Notes: generated by a model from the sequence alone, not told the origin. 64,000 nucleotides of DNA from Isoetes taiwanensis (GCA_021234155.1 JAJEKV010000020.1:1909275-1973274), one strand, 5' to 3'. Shown: positions 1 through 11,204, counted from the first letter of the stretch. A program made the numbers and translations.

Positions 1-240
1 CAGACGCCCTCGGCTTAACCCTCGTTCGGGTTCGGTTGGCGAACCCGGTGGTAGCGCCACCTCGGCGCCACGTCAACATAAGGGGTTCGCCTGGGCGAAT
101 CCGTGGGGTTCGCTTGGGCGAACCCGCTTGGCGGTTTGACCCAATTTCGGGAGCCAATAAAGCGGGCGGTTAAGGTAGGGTCCCCTTCGTTGGTGCACTT
201 AACAGAAACTCGTTGCCCACCATTCACAAGGAGCCCAAAA
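1..240. repeat. GC-rich block with short palindromes
   Basis: This block is much richer in G+C than the AT-rich DNA that follows. It holds two adjacent near-copies of a dyad of the form GGTTCGC-YTGG-GCGAACC at about 89-107 and 110-127, and GGTTCGG/GCGAACC words at 28-48. No convincing reading frame crosses it. It is probably the end of a repeat that begins outside the window. I do not recognise the family. Confidence 0.4.
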
Positions 241-2803
241 ATGAACTATTATATTAAACTAGTATCAAACTACCTAAAAACCATGATATATGTGGTTTTT
301 TATGCATGAAATTATTTGATAGAAGAAAACCACATGCCATAGTGGTTTGTTGCCACTATATTGATTTATGACATGGTTATCGATGTTGGTTATTGAAACT
401 AGAATGGATTCTTAAAGATAGATTGGTTTATGAGACAGTTTCATGCATGTAACACTAGTTTATTAAAACTAGTAATATTTTGACAATGTTTATTAATATT
501 TTGACAAGTTTATTATACCCAATATTCATCAATGTTCAATGTATGTGACATGGATTTAAGACATTTAAGCTCATTGGGCATATGTTTTATGGGTGCTCAA
601 GCTTTATATATGACGTGGTCCCTTTTCTTCCCCTTTTTTTTTTTTTTTTGTTTTGGGGAAGGTTGGTTGGGGGGGGGTGTGGTGAAGCTATAGGTGTTGT
701 GCGTATGGTAATCACATGTTTTATGAACTTGCGCGAGAAGTCGTATTATATATCATTATGGTCTATATTAAGATGTATTATTGTTCGTCGATGATTGAGG
801 TTAATTGCTTAGTTCACTTGATCGATGCCTTATAGGTCTCAAGTTCAAGTCCTCGTGTAGACATGCAATATAAAGTGATTGGGGGCCAGACCATAAATAA
901 ATCTTAGTGTAGTGGTGTGTGCGTCTCTAGACATGTTGATCTCCAGGTCAATTGTTGCAATATAAAGTGAATGGGCAAAAGAAACAGCAAGAGGCTTGAG
1001 TGTCGCCCAGTTCGAAAAGATCTGCTTATAGCACTGTGGCCATTTTCAGAAGCCTTGTCTGTGCTGTGGTGAGAGTAAATAGCAGCTGAAGTTGCTTTCT
1101 TTCTGTTCATTACATGCTGCATATTGTTCTTATATAGTTGTGTTTTATATTTTTCATTTGCATGGATGGCAGGCTCGGGGACATTTCTGCCAGGTGAAGC
1201 ATTATGATTTCTACTAGGTGAAACATTTTTGTAATTCAAGTATGTTATTGTAATTCAAGTGTATCGATCTCTATGGAAGATGTGCTCTTGTTAAGTTCAA
1301 TGGCAGCTTGTAAAAAAGTCCAGAGTTGTATTCGACTCTTTGTTCCACATTTTTGTTCTTGTAATTCAATTACGTTCTTGTTTTTATTCAATGTATGTTA
1401 TGGAGGACGAGCTTCTGTTATGAAAACACTCTAGGCAATTCGTGTATTATTGAATCTATGATTGACTGTATCATTCACTTGGGACCATGGCCTTGAAACC
1501 TTAGGCTGATGTGGATATTGGGTTTTGACCCCATCTTCAATTTGACCCTACGCCCAAGATTGAAGGATATGGTATATTCTCTAGTATATTCCCTGGTCCA
1601 GACGAAACGAGTATAAGGATGGAACAAGAATATTCTTAATAATGGAGAAATATTATTGCAATGTATAATATAGACCTAACCCTAAGTTATCTTATTTTTC
1701 AATCGACAGCAAAAAGCGATCGGATTTGTTGAAGGCACCGAGATGGAGGAGAGGCCGTGCAAAGCAGAGCAAGTCATTGAGTTATAATAGGCAGCGCTTG
1801 AGATGGAGCATGTATTCGATTGGTCTCTTTTTTACTTATGGTCTCTAGGTTCTTATAGATGATGATATTTCCTGTCAGGCTCAGATTATCATAGAAGCAC
1901 TTCAATGCAAGGAATGTTCCATGGATCTTGAGTGGTGTCGCAAGAAGGTACAAGGTAGATATGTCTGCTACTAGTTTTAAGTATTATATAAGACGTGTTT
2001 TGTGGTGTAATATTGCTTTTTAACTGAATGAGAACTGTTGTGGAAACCCACTATGTGTGATACTAATTTTGTAGTGCAATATGAATTTTCGGACTGAATC
2101 GAAACTGTTGAGAACATCCACTGTATATTGATACCAATTTGTGCTGTAATATGGATTGGTGGCCCTCAAATTATAGGATTTAAATTTAGTGTAAAGAAGA
2201 CATAATTTTAACAAAATTATCTTTACATAGGTGTAATTTTTGACAAATATTTTTTGAGGTGTATATGAAAGTAAATATATACGCTAATGTATTGGCATAT
2301 ATCAAAGTCGCTTTTTTTTTCCTTCTTCGTGACAATAAAAGGAAAAAGGGGGGCAAACATTTTAACGACTTTAAATTTTAAGGGGAAAGAAAATGAGGGA
2401 AATTCTATAACGTGCTATTTTTCGGCATTCTTTCATCTGATCTCTTGGCTAGGGCGAACTACTGAGGCTATGGCGCCAGAACCTTGGCGATCTTGGCGAA
2501 CTTCCGGAAAGCCCTGGCTGAACCTTAAGGTAGTAGATCATTTGGTCTTCATTCCTCTTCGCATTTATTTTTGCTTCAGCCGCTGAGTCTTCTGGTTTTT
2601 GTATACAGATTTGCGATGGAGCTTCCCTTTGACATCTTCAGAGCCACAGCGGCATGTGCCATCTTAGATTTAGAGAGATGATTTTGGTAGCTAAATCACT
2701 TCTGAAAAAATGTCGGAAGGGGTTCTGCCTTTATGCATTTCGGATTTTGCTGGCCAGTTGCTTGTGGTAGCGATTCTATCCTGAACTTTGGTGTTAATGT
2801 TAA
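241..2803. other. AT-rich stretch with no supported gene
   Basis: I see no gene here. The stretch contains homopolymer tracts (a long T run near 630-650 and a G run near 668-677). Short ORFs on both strands lack domain signal. A possible tRNA-derived SINE lies near 795-960 and is listed separately. Around 2471-2530 there is a short reading frame ending at a GT donor-like site, but it is too short to name. Confidence 0.5.
795..960 (+). mobile_element. possible tRNA-derived SINE head
   Basis: A box-like TTGCTTAGTTC (about 806-816) is followed some 30 bases later by a B box-like AGTTCAAGTCC (about 842-852). This is the spacing of an RNA polymerase III internal promoter, as in tRNA-derived SINEs. 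No clear tail or target duplication is visible, and the sequence does not fold convincingly as a tRNA. This is a weak call. Confidence 0.22.
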
Positions 2804-2902
2804 CGGGTTCTTGATCTTTTGGCATGCATGCTTGGATTCTCTGATGATGATAAGCATCGAATATGTCTGGCCCAGAAAAGCTCGAGGAAGGGAGTAGTTG
2901 CC
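2804..2902 (+). pseudogene. golgin (GRIP-related, GC3/GC4-like) exon fragment
   Basis: One frame reads R-V-L-D-L-L-A-C-M-L-G-F-S-D-D-D-K-H-R, then I-C-L-A-Q-K and K-G-V-V. From memory this matches the pattern near the C-terminus of plant golgin candidates 3/4: a D-V-L-D-L-M...-L-G-F-S-E-E-D-K-Q-R-I-G-x-A-Q-Q...-K-G-V-V motif before the ARF-binding GRAB region. Only about 33 residues are recognisable. The expected downstream G-L-P-G-R segment is absent, and the frame runs into unrelated residues and a stop. It lies upstream of plus-strand Helitron 3-prime ends, so it may be captured exon sequence. It is certainly not a functional gene here. Confidence 0.42.
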
Positions 2903-3044
2903 ATGACGTTTTGCTGGTGGCAAACACGGGTACCCATTCTGTGCAAGTAGATAACCAGGTAACCATGATCTGCCGTTATTTCATTTTTTAAGGGATTAAT
3001 ATATACTGTGCCAGCGTGCTATGGCCCGGATTCCTATGGTTTTA

Positions 3045-3640
3045 CTAAGGTTTGGTTAACTGCATTACAGTAGGTGATGGTGCCATTGGTAAAATTTGCA
3101 TGCTGATCTCCAATAACAACGTTTCCAACGACGGGGGTCCCAATGCTGATCTGTATATAGCATTCTGCAAGTCGACGGGGGTCCCCAGCTGTCTCAATCT
3201 ATCCCACAACTTATCCCGAGGCACTGTGTCAAAAGCCTTTGCGAAATCCACAAAGCAACAGTATAGGTTCTGGCGTTGATTCCGGCTATCCTCTATGAGT
3301 GTTCGCAGAGTGAAGATATGGTCAATAGTAGAATGCCGGGAGTAGAAGCCTGCCTGCGTAAGAGCCCGCACTTCTCCATCCTCTCGCCCAAAGTGTCGGG
3401 CCGCCGCTCAAGAATCCCAAAGAAGCAACTTGGCAAAGACAGAACTGACCATAATGGTACGATAGTTGGCTAGGCTGTGGGGGTCCCCTGCTTTGTATAT
3501 GGGCACAACTCTACTGGTAGTCCAGTGCGAGGGGAAGCCTTCTCAAGATTTAGGAAACAACCTCAACAATTCATAGAAATGGCCACTTGCATTCTACAAG
3601 TTCCCAAAATGATGCAAGGGCCCGGGAGTTTACGCAAATG
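3045..3640 (-). pseudogene. LINE reverse transcriptase fragment
   Basis: The minus-strand frame 3371-3045 carries A-G-F-x-x-x-x-S-T-I-D-H-I-F-T-L-R, then C-F-V-D-F-A-K-A-F-D-T-V-P-R. The latter is the FVDFxKAFD motif (RT motif A, first catalytic Asp) of non-LTR retrotransposons. Upstream on the same strand (about 3640-3372), other frames give W-x-x-S-x-V-V-P-I-Y-K and N-Y-R-T-I-M-V, the standard preceding blocks, so at least one frame break separates them. After the A-I-Y-R segment the frame decays. It is a dead internal piece of a LINE. Pieces of similar elements lie at 48.1-49.15 kb and 56.9-57.3 kb. Confidence 0.8.
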
Positions 3641-3675
3641 CACAAAGTCCCAGCATTTATAGGTTCCCAAATCAA

Positions 3676-3744
3676 GCCCAGCAACATTAGGCATCGTTAC
3701 TAGTATTCTAATCATGCCCAGTAACGCTGGGCACCGTTACTAGT
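3676..3744 (+). mobile_element. two Helitron 3-prime termini in tandem
   Basis: The second terminus is canonical. GCCCAG and CTGGGC form a hairpin with loop TAACG (3717-3733), followed by ACCGTTA and then CTAG with a T after it, as expected for a Helitron inserted at an A/T site. About 55 bp upstream a degenerate copy (GCCCAGCAACATTAGGC, then ATCGTTACTAGT) has the same layout. Two stacked ends suggest one insertion beside another, or end duplication. I could not place the matching 5-prime TC end. Confidence 0.7.
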
Positions 3745-4612
3745 ATTAAATAAATTCTTCTTTTATTTTAAGCTACATGTATTGATTATGCTTAAAAAAA
3801 AATTCAGGAGAAGCAAGCAACGCCTTCAAAAGCTTTTCTGCTTGTTTCCCTCTCATTCCAAAGAGTTTTCACTTTTCTAAAACTTGTGAAATCATCCAAA
3901 CGAGCAGTTCATGTTCCCTCTTCATGCAAGCAAAAACTTCATGCTAGTTAGCAGATTTTAAATTGTCAACATTTTTCTACAGTTTAAACCATGTGCATTC
4001 CATAATCCAAACCTAAGTGCAAATCCTTGGCATGGAGTTGCTTTTCCTATTTTTGTCTTTAAGCCAAACACATCCTGCTTGTATATAAGCATGTTTGCCT
4101 TTTTCTTTGAGTTCTTTCACTTTTTCAAGGAGAACACGAAGCTTAGATTATTGTTGTTGGTGTCAAATCATCATTCAGCCAAATGTTTTTAACTTTTAGC
4201 AGGAGGTATGGATGAAGCGAGGCCAAAAATCCAACTCTGCACGTCCAAAGAGGGTGAGTCAGGGCCTAAGATCAGGCTGAAATGCATAGTTCAGGCAGGT
4301 GATAATTCGTATTTTGTCTTGAAGACGAGATGACATAACGTATGTGGTATTGAACTTTGACATCCAAGAGTGAAAACTATATAGCATTGGTTTAAAATAC
4401 ACTCTTATTCAGGGATGGAACTATATAATGTTGGTATAAAATGCATTAAGGAACAACCACTTGGACAAAGATGTACTAATAAAAAATGAATCAATTATCA
4501 TATGCGGTGAGGCAAATGCTAAGGATCTCACATGCAACAAGATGAAAATGTTATTGTGCTGCTGCAAAACACTCCATGTATATATCTCATTTGTTCCTCA
4601 TGATTAATAGAG
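3745..4612. other. non-coding spacer between Helitron ends
   Basis: No gene is supported. The sequence is AT-rich with no recognisable protein in any frame. Confidence 0.5.
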
Positions 4613-4644
4613 ACTAGTAATGGTGCCCAGCGTTGCTGGGCATA

Positions 4645-4712
4645 AGTTGGGAAACTGTTGGTTTGAACTGTTGGCTTAAGTTGGGAAACTGTTGGTTTGA
4701 ACTGTTGGCTTG
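4645..4712. repeat. short tandem duplication (about 36-bp unit)
   Basis: The words TTGGGAAACTGTTGG and TTTGAACTGTTGGCTT occur twice in direct tandem beside the Helitron hairpin. This is probably a local replication slip. No function is suggested. Confidence 0.7.
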
Positions 4713-6301
4713 AGATTTCCACTTCGTACGATGTTAATTCTTTTGCATTCACTGGCTTTGGGGGCATTTATAAACTCAAAATAATAGTAATGGTTTCTTG
4801 CTTCAAATTCAAGGTACCATATAATTTCCTATTATATTGCTAAACAAATTTTCCTGACTGTGGATGTGACATCCAAGTTTATACATATTTGAGACAATGA
4901 AAAGCAATGGTATCCGACACCATGATCTCATTGAGATAAAATCTCTCAATCTCGGTTACTTGTCTAAAGCATGTGCACTCTCTGATAAAGTCGACATGCC
5001 ATAGAAGATTCGTGGAATTATCAAGTCCACATGTAGATTCTATGCCATATTGGCTACATGTAGTGAAAAGTCTGCGTGCCCTAGACCATTCATAAAATTA
5101 TAAGTCCACATTTGGTGCTATGCCATGCTGCTCCTGAAAAAATGGTTGTATGCAATGGAAAAAGGGAGAGAGAGCATTAGTTATCATGCTTAACTTATTA
5201 AGGCTGAAATCTTGGCTGTGTAATTTCTAAACTAATAATTTTTGCAATTTCTTCATCTTCTCACACTTTCGTTTGACGAAAGCCCAATATGCATGTAGGA
5301 ACTTTTGTAGGTTGATCATTGTCTACATATGTTGATTTTGCTCATATGAATTGCTAAGTACATAATGAAGATGGCGTTACTTTTATCACATTCCTTCAAA
5401 AATTAGGTTCAAGTTTCCTCAGGATGTTCACACAAAAAAGAAATTATTGAAAAAAACACGTATCGAATCGGCCCATAGTCGCTTTGGAAGGTGTTTGCAC
5501 CTATTGTTCATCTTTATAAAGAAGTTAACAAAATGTTGAGAATCATTAAAGTTCAAGGAAATACATTTCTGATAAGTTAATACAATAGGAAGGACCATAA
5601 GAATCTGTTGCAAAGATGCGCAGAATTTTATTTTCTAGGATTTATAAACCACAATGCTCATATTTTTTCACTTTATGGAAAAGAGCAACAAACAGATTAA
5701 CCATCAAAAGAAAGTTGCATATTCTTACTTGAATACCTGCAGGAAATTATTTCATCCATTCTGGCGCATGCAATGCACAAAAAGCAAAAGACATTTATCT
5801 GATGCAACCTTGCCCATAAAGCTGGAACTGCCATAACCCAGTCCGACGTCAAATCCAGAAAACTTAACCTAAGAATATATGCTCAATGTATGATATATAA
5901 CAGTCAGCAGCAAATTAGGTCTAAAACTCTACCATTCTTCGAGTTCTCAATTTAGAAGAAACTTTCTGAGCCGATTCATCATTGTGAGCAGCTTTCTGAT
6001 CTGAGATATAGAAAAATAAGAAACTTATAGTTTGAAAGAAAAGAAGCTACCATATCGTACCTGTGGAGAGACTATTTTGGGAATGGTTGCCATAGCCAAA
6101 TGGCTTTGACAATCTAGATAAGGGATACCCTTAAGAAATCAATGGCAGGATGGCTGGCCATGTTCTCTTAGTCAAGATTTGCAGATATGCCAAGGCCCCA
6201 AAATGACTGGTAGTTCAGATTTTTGGGGGCTTACTTGAAACTGGAACCTAATATCAGTTAAGCCTGTATATGGTCAAAACAGCATGAATGGAATTTCAAA
6301 A

Positions 6302-6796
6302 TTAAGAATACTGGTAATTTAAGCATATCAGTTTAAAAGTCACCCTGAACATTGGGCATTGCAAAATGGCTGAAACTATTGACTGGAACAATGCTGCATT
6401 TAAATACCATGCTTTATCCAGCTCCAGCTGCTTCATGTTTTCCCCCCTCTCTGTTGTGCTAGATCTGCTTTCATGTCTCTGCCTTCTCCCCCCACCTCCA
6501 CCATCAGATTCCTTAGCTTCCTTGCTCAAATGCTCTTTTTTATCTGCATCCTTCTTGCCTTTTCCGTCAGGCCTCTCTGCTTTAACATCTGCCTTCAACT
6601 CTGCCTTAACCTCAGACCCAACAGCAAGAGCACTTTTATCTGCTTTAGTCTTAAACATTTTCCTCATATCATAAGCATCCTCACTATCTGCATAATATTT
6701 AGCCTCCATATCATTAATTCTGTACCCCAAGGTCTTAGTGTACAAATGAAATGCAGCACGGTTGCTTTTTCTCACATGAAGAGATACATACTCAGC
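6302..6796 (-). pseudogene. NAA10: N-alpha-acetyltransferase NAA10 C-terminal exon fragment
   Basis: The frame starts with [16 protein letters not shown], followed by [11 protein letters not shown] and [15 protein letters not shown]. This is the end of the GNAT domain of NAA10/ARD1, the catalytic subunit of the NatA complex that acetylates nascent N-termini. A lysine/glutamate-rich tail typical of plant NAA10 follows. The acetyl-CoA-binding RxxGxG/A segment and the whole N-terminal half are missing. Homology stops abruptly before the A-E-Y codons without a clean acceptor AG (the plus-strand sequence there is CTCAGCCCCAAAAG). It sits inside a putative Helitron on the same strand, so I read it as a captured, non-functional exon rather than the host gene. 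Confidence 0.75.
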
Positions 6797-7009
6797 CCCA
6801 AAAGGTGGTGGCATTGTTATTCATTAATTACCTCGTATTAGAATGTCATATGTTCAAAGGCTGGTTTTTCAGCACTACTCCTACAAAATAAAGAAATGAT
6901 AGGCTCAGATAAAGAAATTTAAGCTAAAAGGAAATGCAAAGATTTATGGTAGATATGCTTCCTTCAACTGGGATATTAACTATGCTATTAAGAGCCAAGT
7001 GCCATACCT

Positions 7010-7640
7010 CTAGCATATCTCGAAAACTTGCCCATCTGACACATTGTCCATGTTGATGGCGCAAAGTACCATCGACTCTGCCTGCAATCAAAATCAAAAT
7101 AAGGGTCAACTTAATCGACTTTGCCATAACTCAAAGTGATCTGGAAAGCTTGCAAAGATCCGCTATTACAGTCCGTTTCAAGCCCAAAGAGGAAAGATTT
7201 ATACCTGTAACAGAACTTGCATGGCACTGGAGCGGAATGCATCTGTAGTCAGATTATTATTGGCCAACATCAATTGCCAGGGCAACCATAACCAGAGTTT
7301 CAACCATCAACATCCTTTTGCTGGCAACACAATGGCATCCTTTTTTCATCAAAACTTACCAAGGCTCATTGCATAGATTGTATTGGATGGTAACCTCTTG
7401 GACAAACCTCTGCTGTCGAAATGCATTCTGCTGTTGTTTCCCCAATTCGTTTCTCTCTTATTCGGATTATAGGCACAAATCGCAAATGTTTGTCGGGAAA
7501 TGTTTGACTGCATAACCTGACCATGCAAGGATTGTGGGTCGAAAGCAAATCGAGGTTTCCATGATTCTGGTGGGTCCTTAAATGCCTCTGCAGTTGAGTA
7601 AAACACAGGTGCATTTGTGAGGTTAAGCTCCCCAAATCCT
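7010..7640 (-). pseudogene. unrecognised captured exon chain
   Basis: Three exon-like segments follow each other on the minus strand. The first (about 7635-7535) reads F-Y-S-T-A-E-A-F-K-D-P-P-E-S-W-K-P-R-F-A and ends at a CAG/GTTATG donor. The second (about 7270-7205) reads L-A-N-N-N-L-T-T-D-A-F-R-S-S-A-M-Q and ends at a CAG/GTATAA donor. The third (7082-7010) follows a TTTGATTGCAG acceptor, continues in phase with A-E-S-M-V-L-C-A-I-N-M-D-N, and ends in TAG. The in-phase junction and clean splice sites suggest the last exons of a real gene. I do not recognise the protein. The chain lies in the same putative Helitron as the NAA10 fragment. Confidence 0.35.
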
Positions 7641-8130
7641 CTCCAGATTTTTTACTTTATTTCGAAGCCAACCTTCTATTTGCCACCAACCTCATCTACC
7701 CTTTAACCAAACCGGATCAGTGTATGAGTGACGAACTCCAGGGCAAGCTAAGTTGGCCATCATTTCTGAACTGGAAGCCCAAGATCATCTCCCAACATCC
7801 CAAAATGATCAGTAAAAAGCAAGCCACATTTCCAGCAGCATCTGCATCTATATAATCTAGATCAAACTGCATCTCCAGTACTGCAGCTCGAAGGTGCTAC
7901 TGCCGCCCTAGCTCGAAGGTGCCCTCGCTAACCCTAGCCAAAAAAACCTAGAATCTTACGTGGCATCATCTCTTCCATTGATTTCATCAAATCTGGGCCG
8001 TCAAAAGTTTTAGGGTTTTATGCACGACATACACTAAAACTTTATAATAAAGGATACTTGCCATTGTTATATAAGAAAAATATGTATGTTGTTATTACCG
8101 ATAGGAATTTAACATTTATATAAGGTAGAA

Positions 8131-9537
8131 TCTATATAAATATCATATAAATAACTAAGAGAACTTTGTTAGTCCAACATGCTTTTTTTCGTATCCACTG
8201 AAATTGCAGTATTCATTTGGCCGCGTGATACAAGTCTATAGGATTTTGTTTAATTCTCTCTCATTCTTTCTATCAGTCCAGTTTCAGTGACTGGCAGTTG
8301 AATGATGATTCTATATCTTGCATGATTCTATCTCATTTAAACAAGAAATATTGTTGAAGAGGAGGATAACCCTTCTCTCGAGTGAATGATGGCAAATAAC
8401 CCTTAAGGCCAACAGGCCGAGAGGGTTATTGCCATGATCCACGAGAGAGGAGTGTTGACCTCCCTTAAATCTAAGTCCAAGTAGATTCTACCCCTAGTCT
8501 TTTGGAAAATTTGCCTATAGATCCTCTATTTCTGCAAAAGCCTCAAAGGCAAATGCTAGAAACAACAAATGCTCTGCCACTACTTCAATCTCTAAGAGAA
8601 TCTCTAGTTGTTTTAGCAAAAAAAAAGAAATCAAACCTCAAAACACATGAATTATTTTTGCCTCTGTAGGTCCTCTACTTTTGCAAAGCCCCCCAATGCA
8701 AACAACAAATGCTCCAACTCGAGCAAGAAATGCTAGGTCCAAGGAGGTTCTGCCCTACTCCAATCATTCAGAGGATCTCACAGCTCTTATAGTAAAGATT
8801 CTTCAAATTTATAAGCGCCTTAATTTGCTTTTTGCTTTTGCCTCTATAGATCTGGAAAACCCCCCAACACAAATGCTAGATTCGAGCTCATGTGAAGGAA
8901 GAAAGCGAAGTTTTCTATGGTTTCAAGCTTATGTGAGGGAAGGAAGCGAAGATTCATTAGGCTATGGTGGCAAAGAAGCTACAGCGGCTCTCTTACCAAG
9001 GAATATTTGGTAGGTTAAATCGTTGGAATATACCCAAAAGGCAAATATTTGGGACTTTATGGCAAATAACCTACTGAAATCCCGACTGTGGAGAACTTCC
9101 TGACTATGAGGACTGAGGTTTAAAGGTTATTAATCTATTGGCTAAAACTAGTTTATTTCATGTTTTGAAAGATATGGGCATTTGTGTCGAAATTGTTTGA
9201 ATTTCCCATCTTTCCTATGAAGCACATCAGTCTATCATAGAAATTCTTTTGAAGTTGTCCATTCTCTACTCCTGTTTTGGGCTTTTTGCCTTTGTATCAT
9301 CTTTGCTTCATGGACATTGAAACTTTATTCTATTCTATAAGGGTTTCACACAGAAATTCTTTTGAGGTTGTCCATTCTCTACTGCTGTTTTGGGCTTTTT
9401 GCCTTTGTATCAGCTTTGCTTCATGGACATTGAAACTTTATTCTATTCTATAAGGGTTTCACACAATGTACATTTATAAACACAAGCATGTACATTAGGC
9501 CCCAACTCATGCACAACAACGCTGGCACACGTTTACT
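8131..9537 (+). mobile_element. possible short Helitron (plus strand)
   Basis: A degenerate 3-prime end is visible at about 9509-9537: AACAACGCTGGCACACG, then TTTA, CTAG and T. It resembles the termini at 3.7 and 4.6 kb. A possible 5-prime end is TCTATATAAATATCAT at 8131, preceded by A. Between them is non-coding DNA with a 113-bp tandem duplication. The 5-prime end is a guess. Confidence 0.3.
9239..9464. repeat. 113-bp tandem duplication (two copies)
   Basis: The unit starting AGAAATTCTTTTGA runs from 9239 to 9351 and again from 9352 to 9464 with only a few substitutions (for example AAGTTG/AGGTTG and CTCCTG/CTGCTG). It is a recent direct duplication with no coding content that I can see. 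Confidence 0.85.
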
Positions 9538-10062
9538 AGTAGTCAATATATTTATTAAAATATGATAATGTTTTGTGAACCATGTGTATATATGCATCTA
9601 TCTATCCATCCGTATATCTATCATTTACCATGTGTGTATATATATTTTTCTATCGATATCATGCTAATGCATTTGTGACTGGTTGCATGTGATGCTGAAA
9701 TATTGGCCCCAAACCATGACCTTTTGAGCTATTATAACTGTGTGACAGGTAAACTTACAGCAGCAGCGAATTGTCTTTAAACTATAAAACTATAGGATGT
9801 GTTTTCGAAACAGGATTCTAGATTGCCAAGAACACTGCAATGCTTAACACATCATTCCTTTAAGAGAGCGGTTGCAGTTGCTTTAACATTGCATATATTA
9901 TATAATTATACCTCAAAATACACAACATATGTTTGCTAGCTTTACATGGCGCAAACAATGCTCGATTCAAACGTGTTCGAGTGTCCATAAACATTAAAAA
10001 CTATCGCATTTTTCTATTCTAAATTGACAAAGACAAGCCAAAGTGATCTATTCAAGCATTCG

Positions 10063-11204
10063 TTACATAAGCCGCTTTGGATTTGCAGAACTGGAGAACG
10101 CTCTCTGTTTCTGTTTTTGAAGTCTCATGTCCTTCATAGCTTCCTGCATACCTGAACGCCAAGTTACGTAATAATATCAATGTATGCTTGTGATTAAAGT
10201 ACATCTAAAATATGAGAGAGGACACTGACCAGTTAAATGAGGGAATCGAGCTGCTCCTGTTTTTAACAGAAATTCCATAGCCAACTTTTCATCCATGCAT
10301 TCGATGCTTGTATAATATGCTGGTTTTTTAGAGGAGAAAAACCGGCTGCTAACGATTAGAATGTCAATATCTTTCAAACCAGCCTTGAGCATTTCATGAA
10401 GGAAGTTTTTCTTCACTTTATTACGAAATTCAGCTGCAGCCTCCGTGATGGTTATATCCTTCTCAAGAGCTAAAATTTGGAGGTGCAAATCTGCTTTCGA
10501 TCGGATGAATACAACTGGTTTATTAGCTTCCTGGGTTTGTTTTGCAATTTGAAGGTCGATCTCCAGTATGCGATCTCCAGTAACGATAAAAACAGCATCG
10601 AAAGCATAAAGCGCCTTATCTTCGTAGTATGTTGATACTGGATGGTCTATGGTGCCTGCGCCAGGCAGATCCCAGATTATCAACTTAGGAATATTTGGAT
10701 GTGGAAACGGCTTTGAAACAGAAGTGCATTCCACCAGATCTACTTTTGCTGCTCCTGCTCATAATAATCCAGAAAAAAAAAAACAAAGGGTTACGTATGA
10801 CAGGATTATAACTTAGTTTTAAAGGCATTACGATTTATCAGAGCATCACCTTCTAACCCCAGAAACGCATTGACCAGAGAAGATTTGCCTACCCCAGCCT
10901 GCCCTGCTACAGCATAGTTGAATTGGTTAACATTATCTATGCCTAATTTTTTTATGTTGGCTTCGCGCTCTTTTGCTAGTTCCTGTAATCTCTGTTTCTC
11001 CTTTTTCAGTGCATCCATTGCAGCTTCTGATTTTAAGTTGTCCAGTTCATCCCTTAACTTCAAAATCTCAGCCTCCGTCTTCTGTTGCCGGGCTTTCAGA
11101 TCGTCGGAGGCTTCCGTTTCAGGCTGACGACTGAAGAATTGAAATATATTTTCAATAAGAACGGCTCCGCCAGCGCCCACTGCCAGTGCGATATAATTTC
11201 CCAT
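10063..11204 (-). CDS. IRG-like (immunity-related, p47-type) GTPase, three exons
   Basis: Exons are 11204-10850, 10754-10230 and 10151-10063 (stop TAA). Introns are 95 and 78 bp with GT/AG ends (AG/GTGATG donor, GAGCAG acceptor; TG/GTCAGT donor, GTTCAG acceptor), and phases join cleanly into 322 codons. Residues 101-108 are the P-loop G-Q-A-G-V-G-K-S, 147-150 the G3 motif D-L-P-G within I-W-D-L-P-G-A-G-T, and 204-207 the G4-type S-K-A-D within F-I-R-S-K-A-D. This pattern (WDLPG, then R-[ST]-K-x-D) is characteristic of interferon-inducible/IRG GTPases. Residues 1-24 are M-G-N followed by an apolar segment, suggesting N-myristoylation or membrane anchoring, and 35-85 look like a charged coiled coil. 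Compared with vertebrate IRGs (about 400 residues) the C-terminal helical part is short. The frame has no stop or frameshift, so the gene looks functional. A role in membranes or defence is inference. Confidence 0.82.

Larger units (their letters stand above)
4615..8054 (-). mobile_element. putative non-autonomous Helitron carrying gene fragments
   Basis: On the minus strand the 3-prime end is the hairpin GCCCAGCAACGCTGGGC, then ACCATTA, CTAG and a host T (plus coordinates about 4615-4645). A plausible 5-prime end lies at 8054: after an A, the minus strand starts TCCTTTATTATAAAG, resembling the TC-initiated, AT-rich 5-prime ends of plant Helitrons. The host A and T flanks agree with insertion at A/T. 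The interval holds an NAA10 exon fragment and an unrecognised exon chain, all on the minus strand, as expected for gene capture. It encodes no Rep/helicase. The 3-prime end is well supported; the 5-prime end is inferred. Confidence 0.45.

Noticed and set aside
842..852. Functional tRNA gene near the B box-like word
   Set aside because: No cloverleaf (acceptor and anticodon stems) can be formed. At most SINE-derived.
6366..6841. Plus-strand ORFs over the NAA10 fragment
   Set aside because: They are shadows of the minus-strand NAA10 exon, with no family signal.
10063..11204. IRG-like gene as bacterial contamination
   Set aside because: Two short GT-AG introns with consistent phases and plant-like surroundings argue for a eukaryotic nuclear gene.
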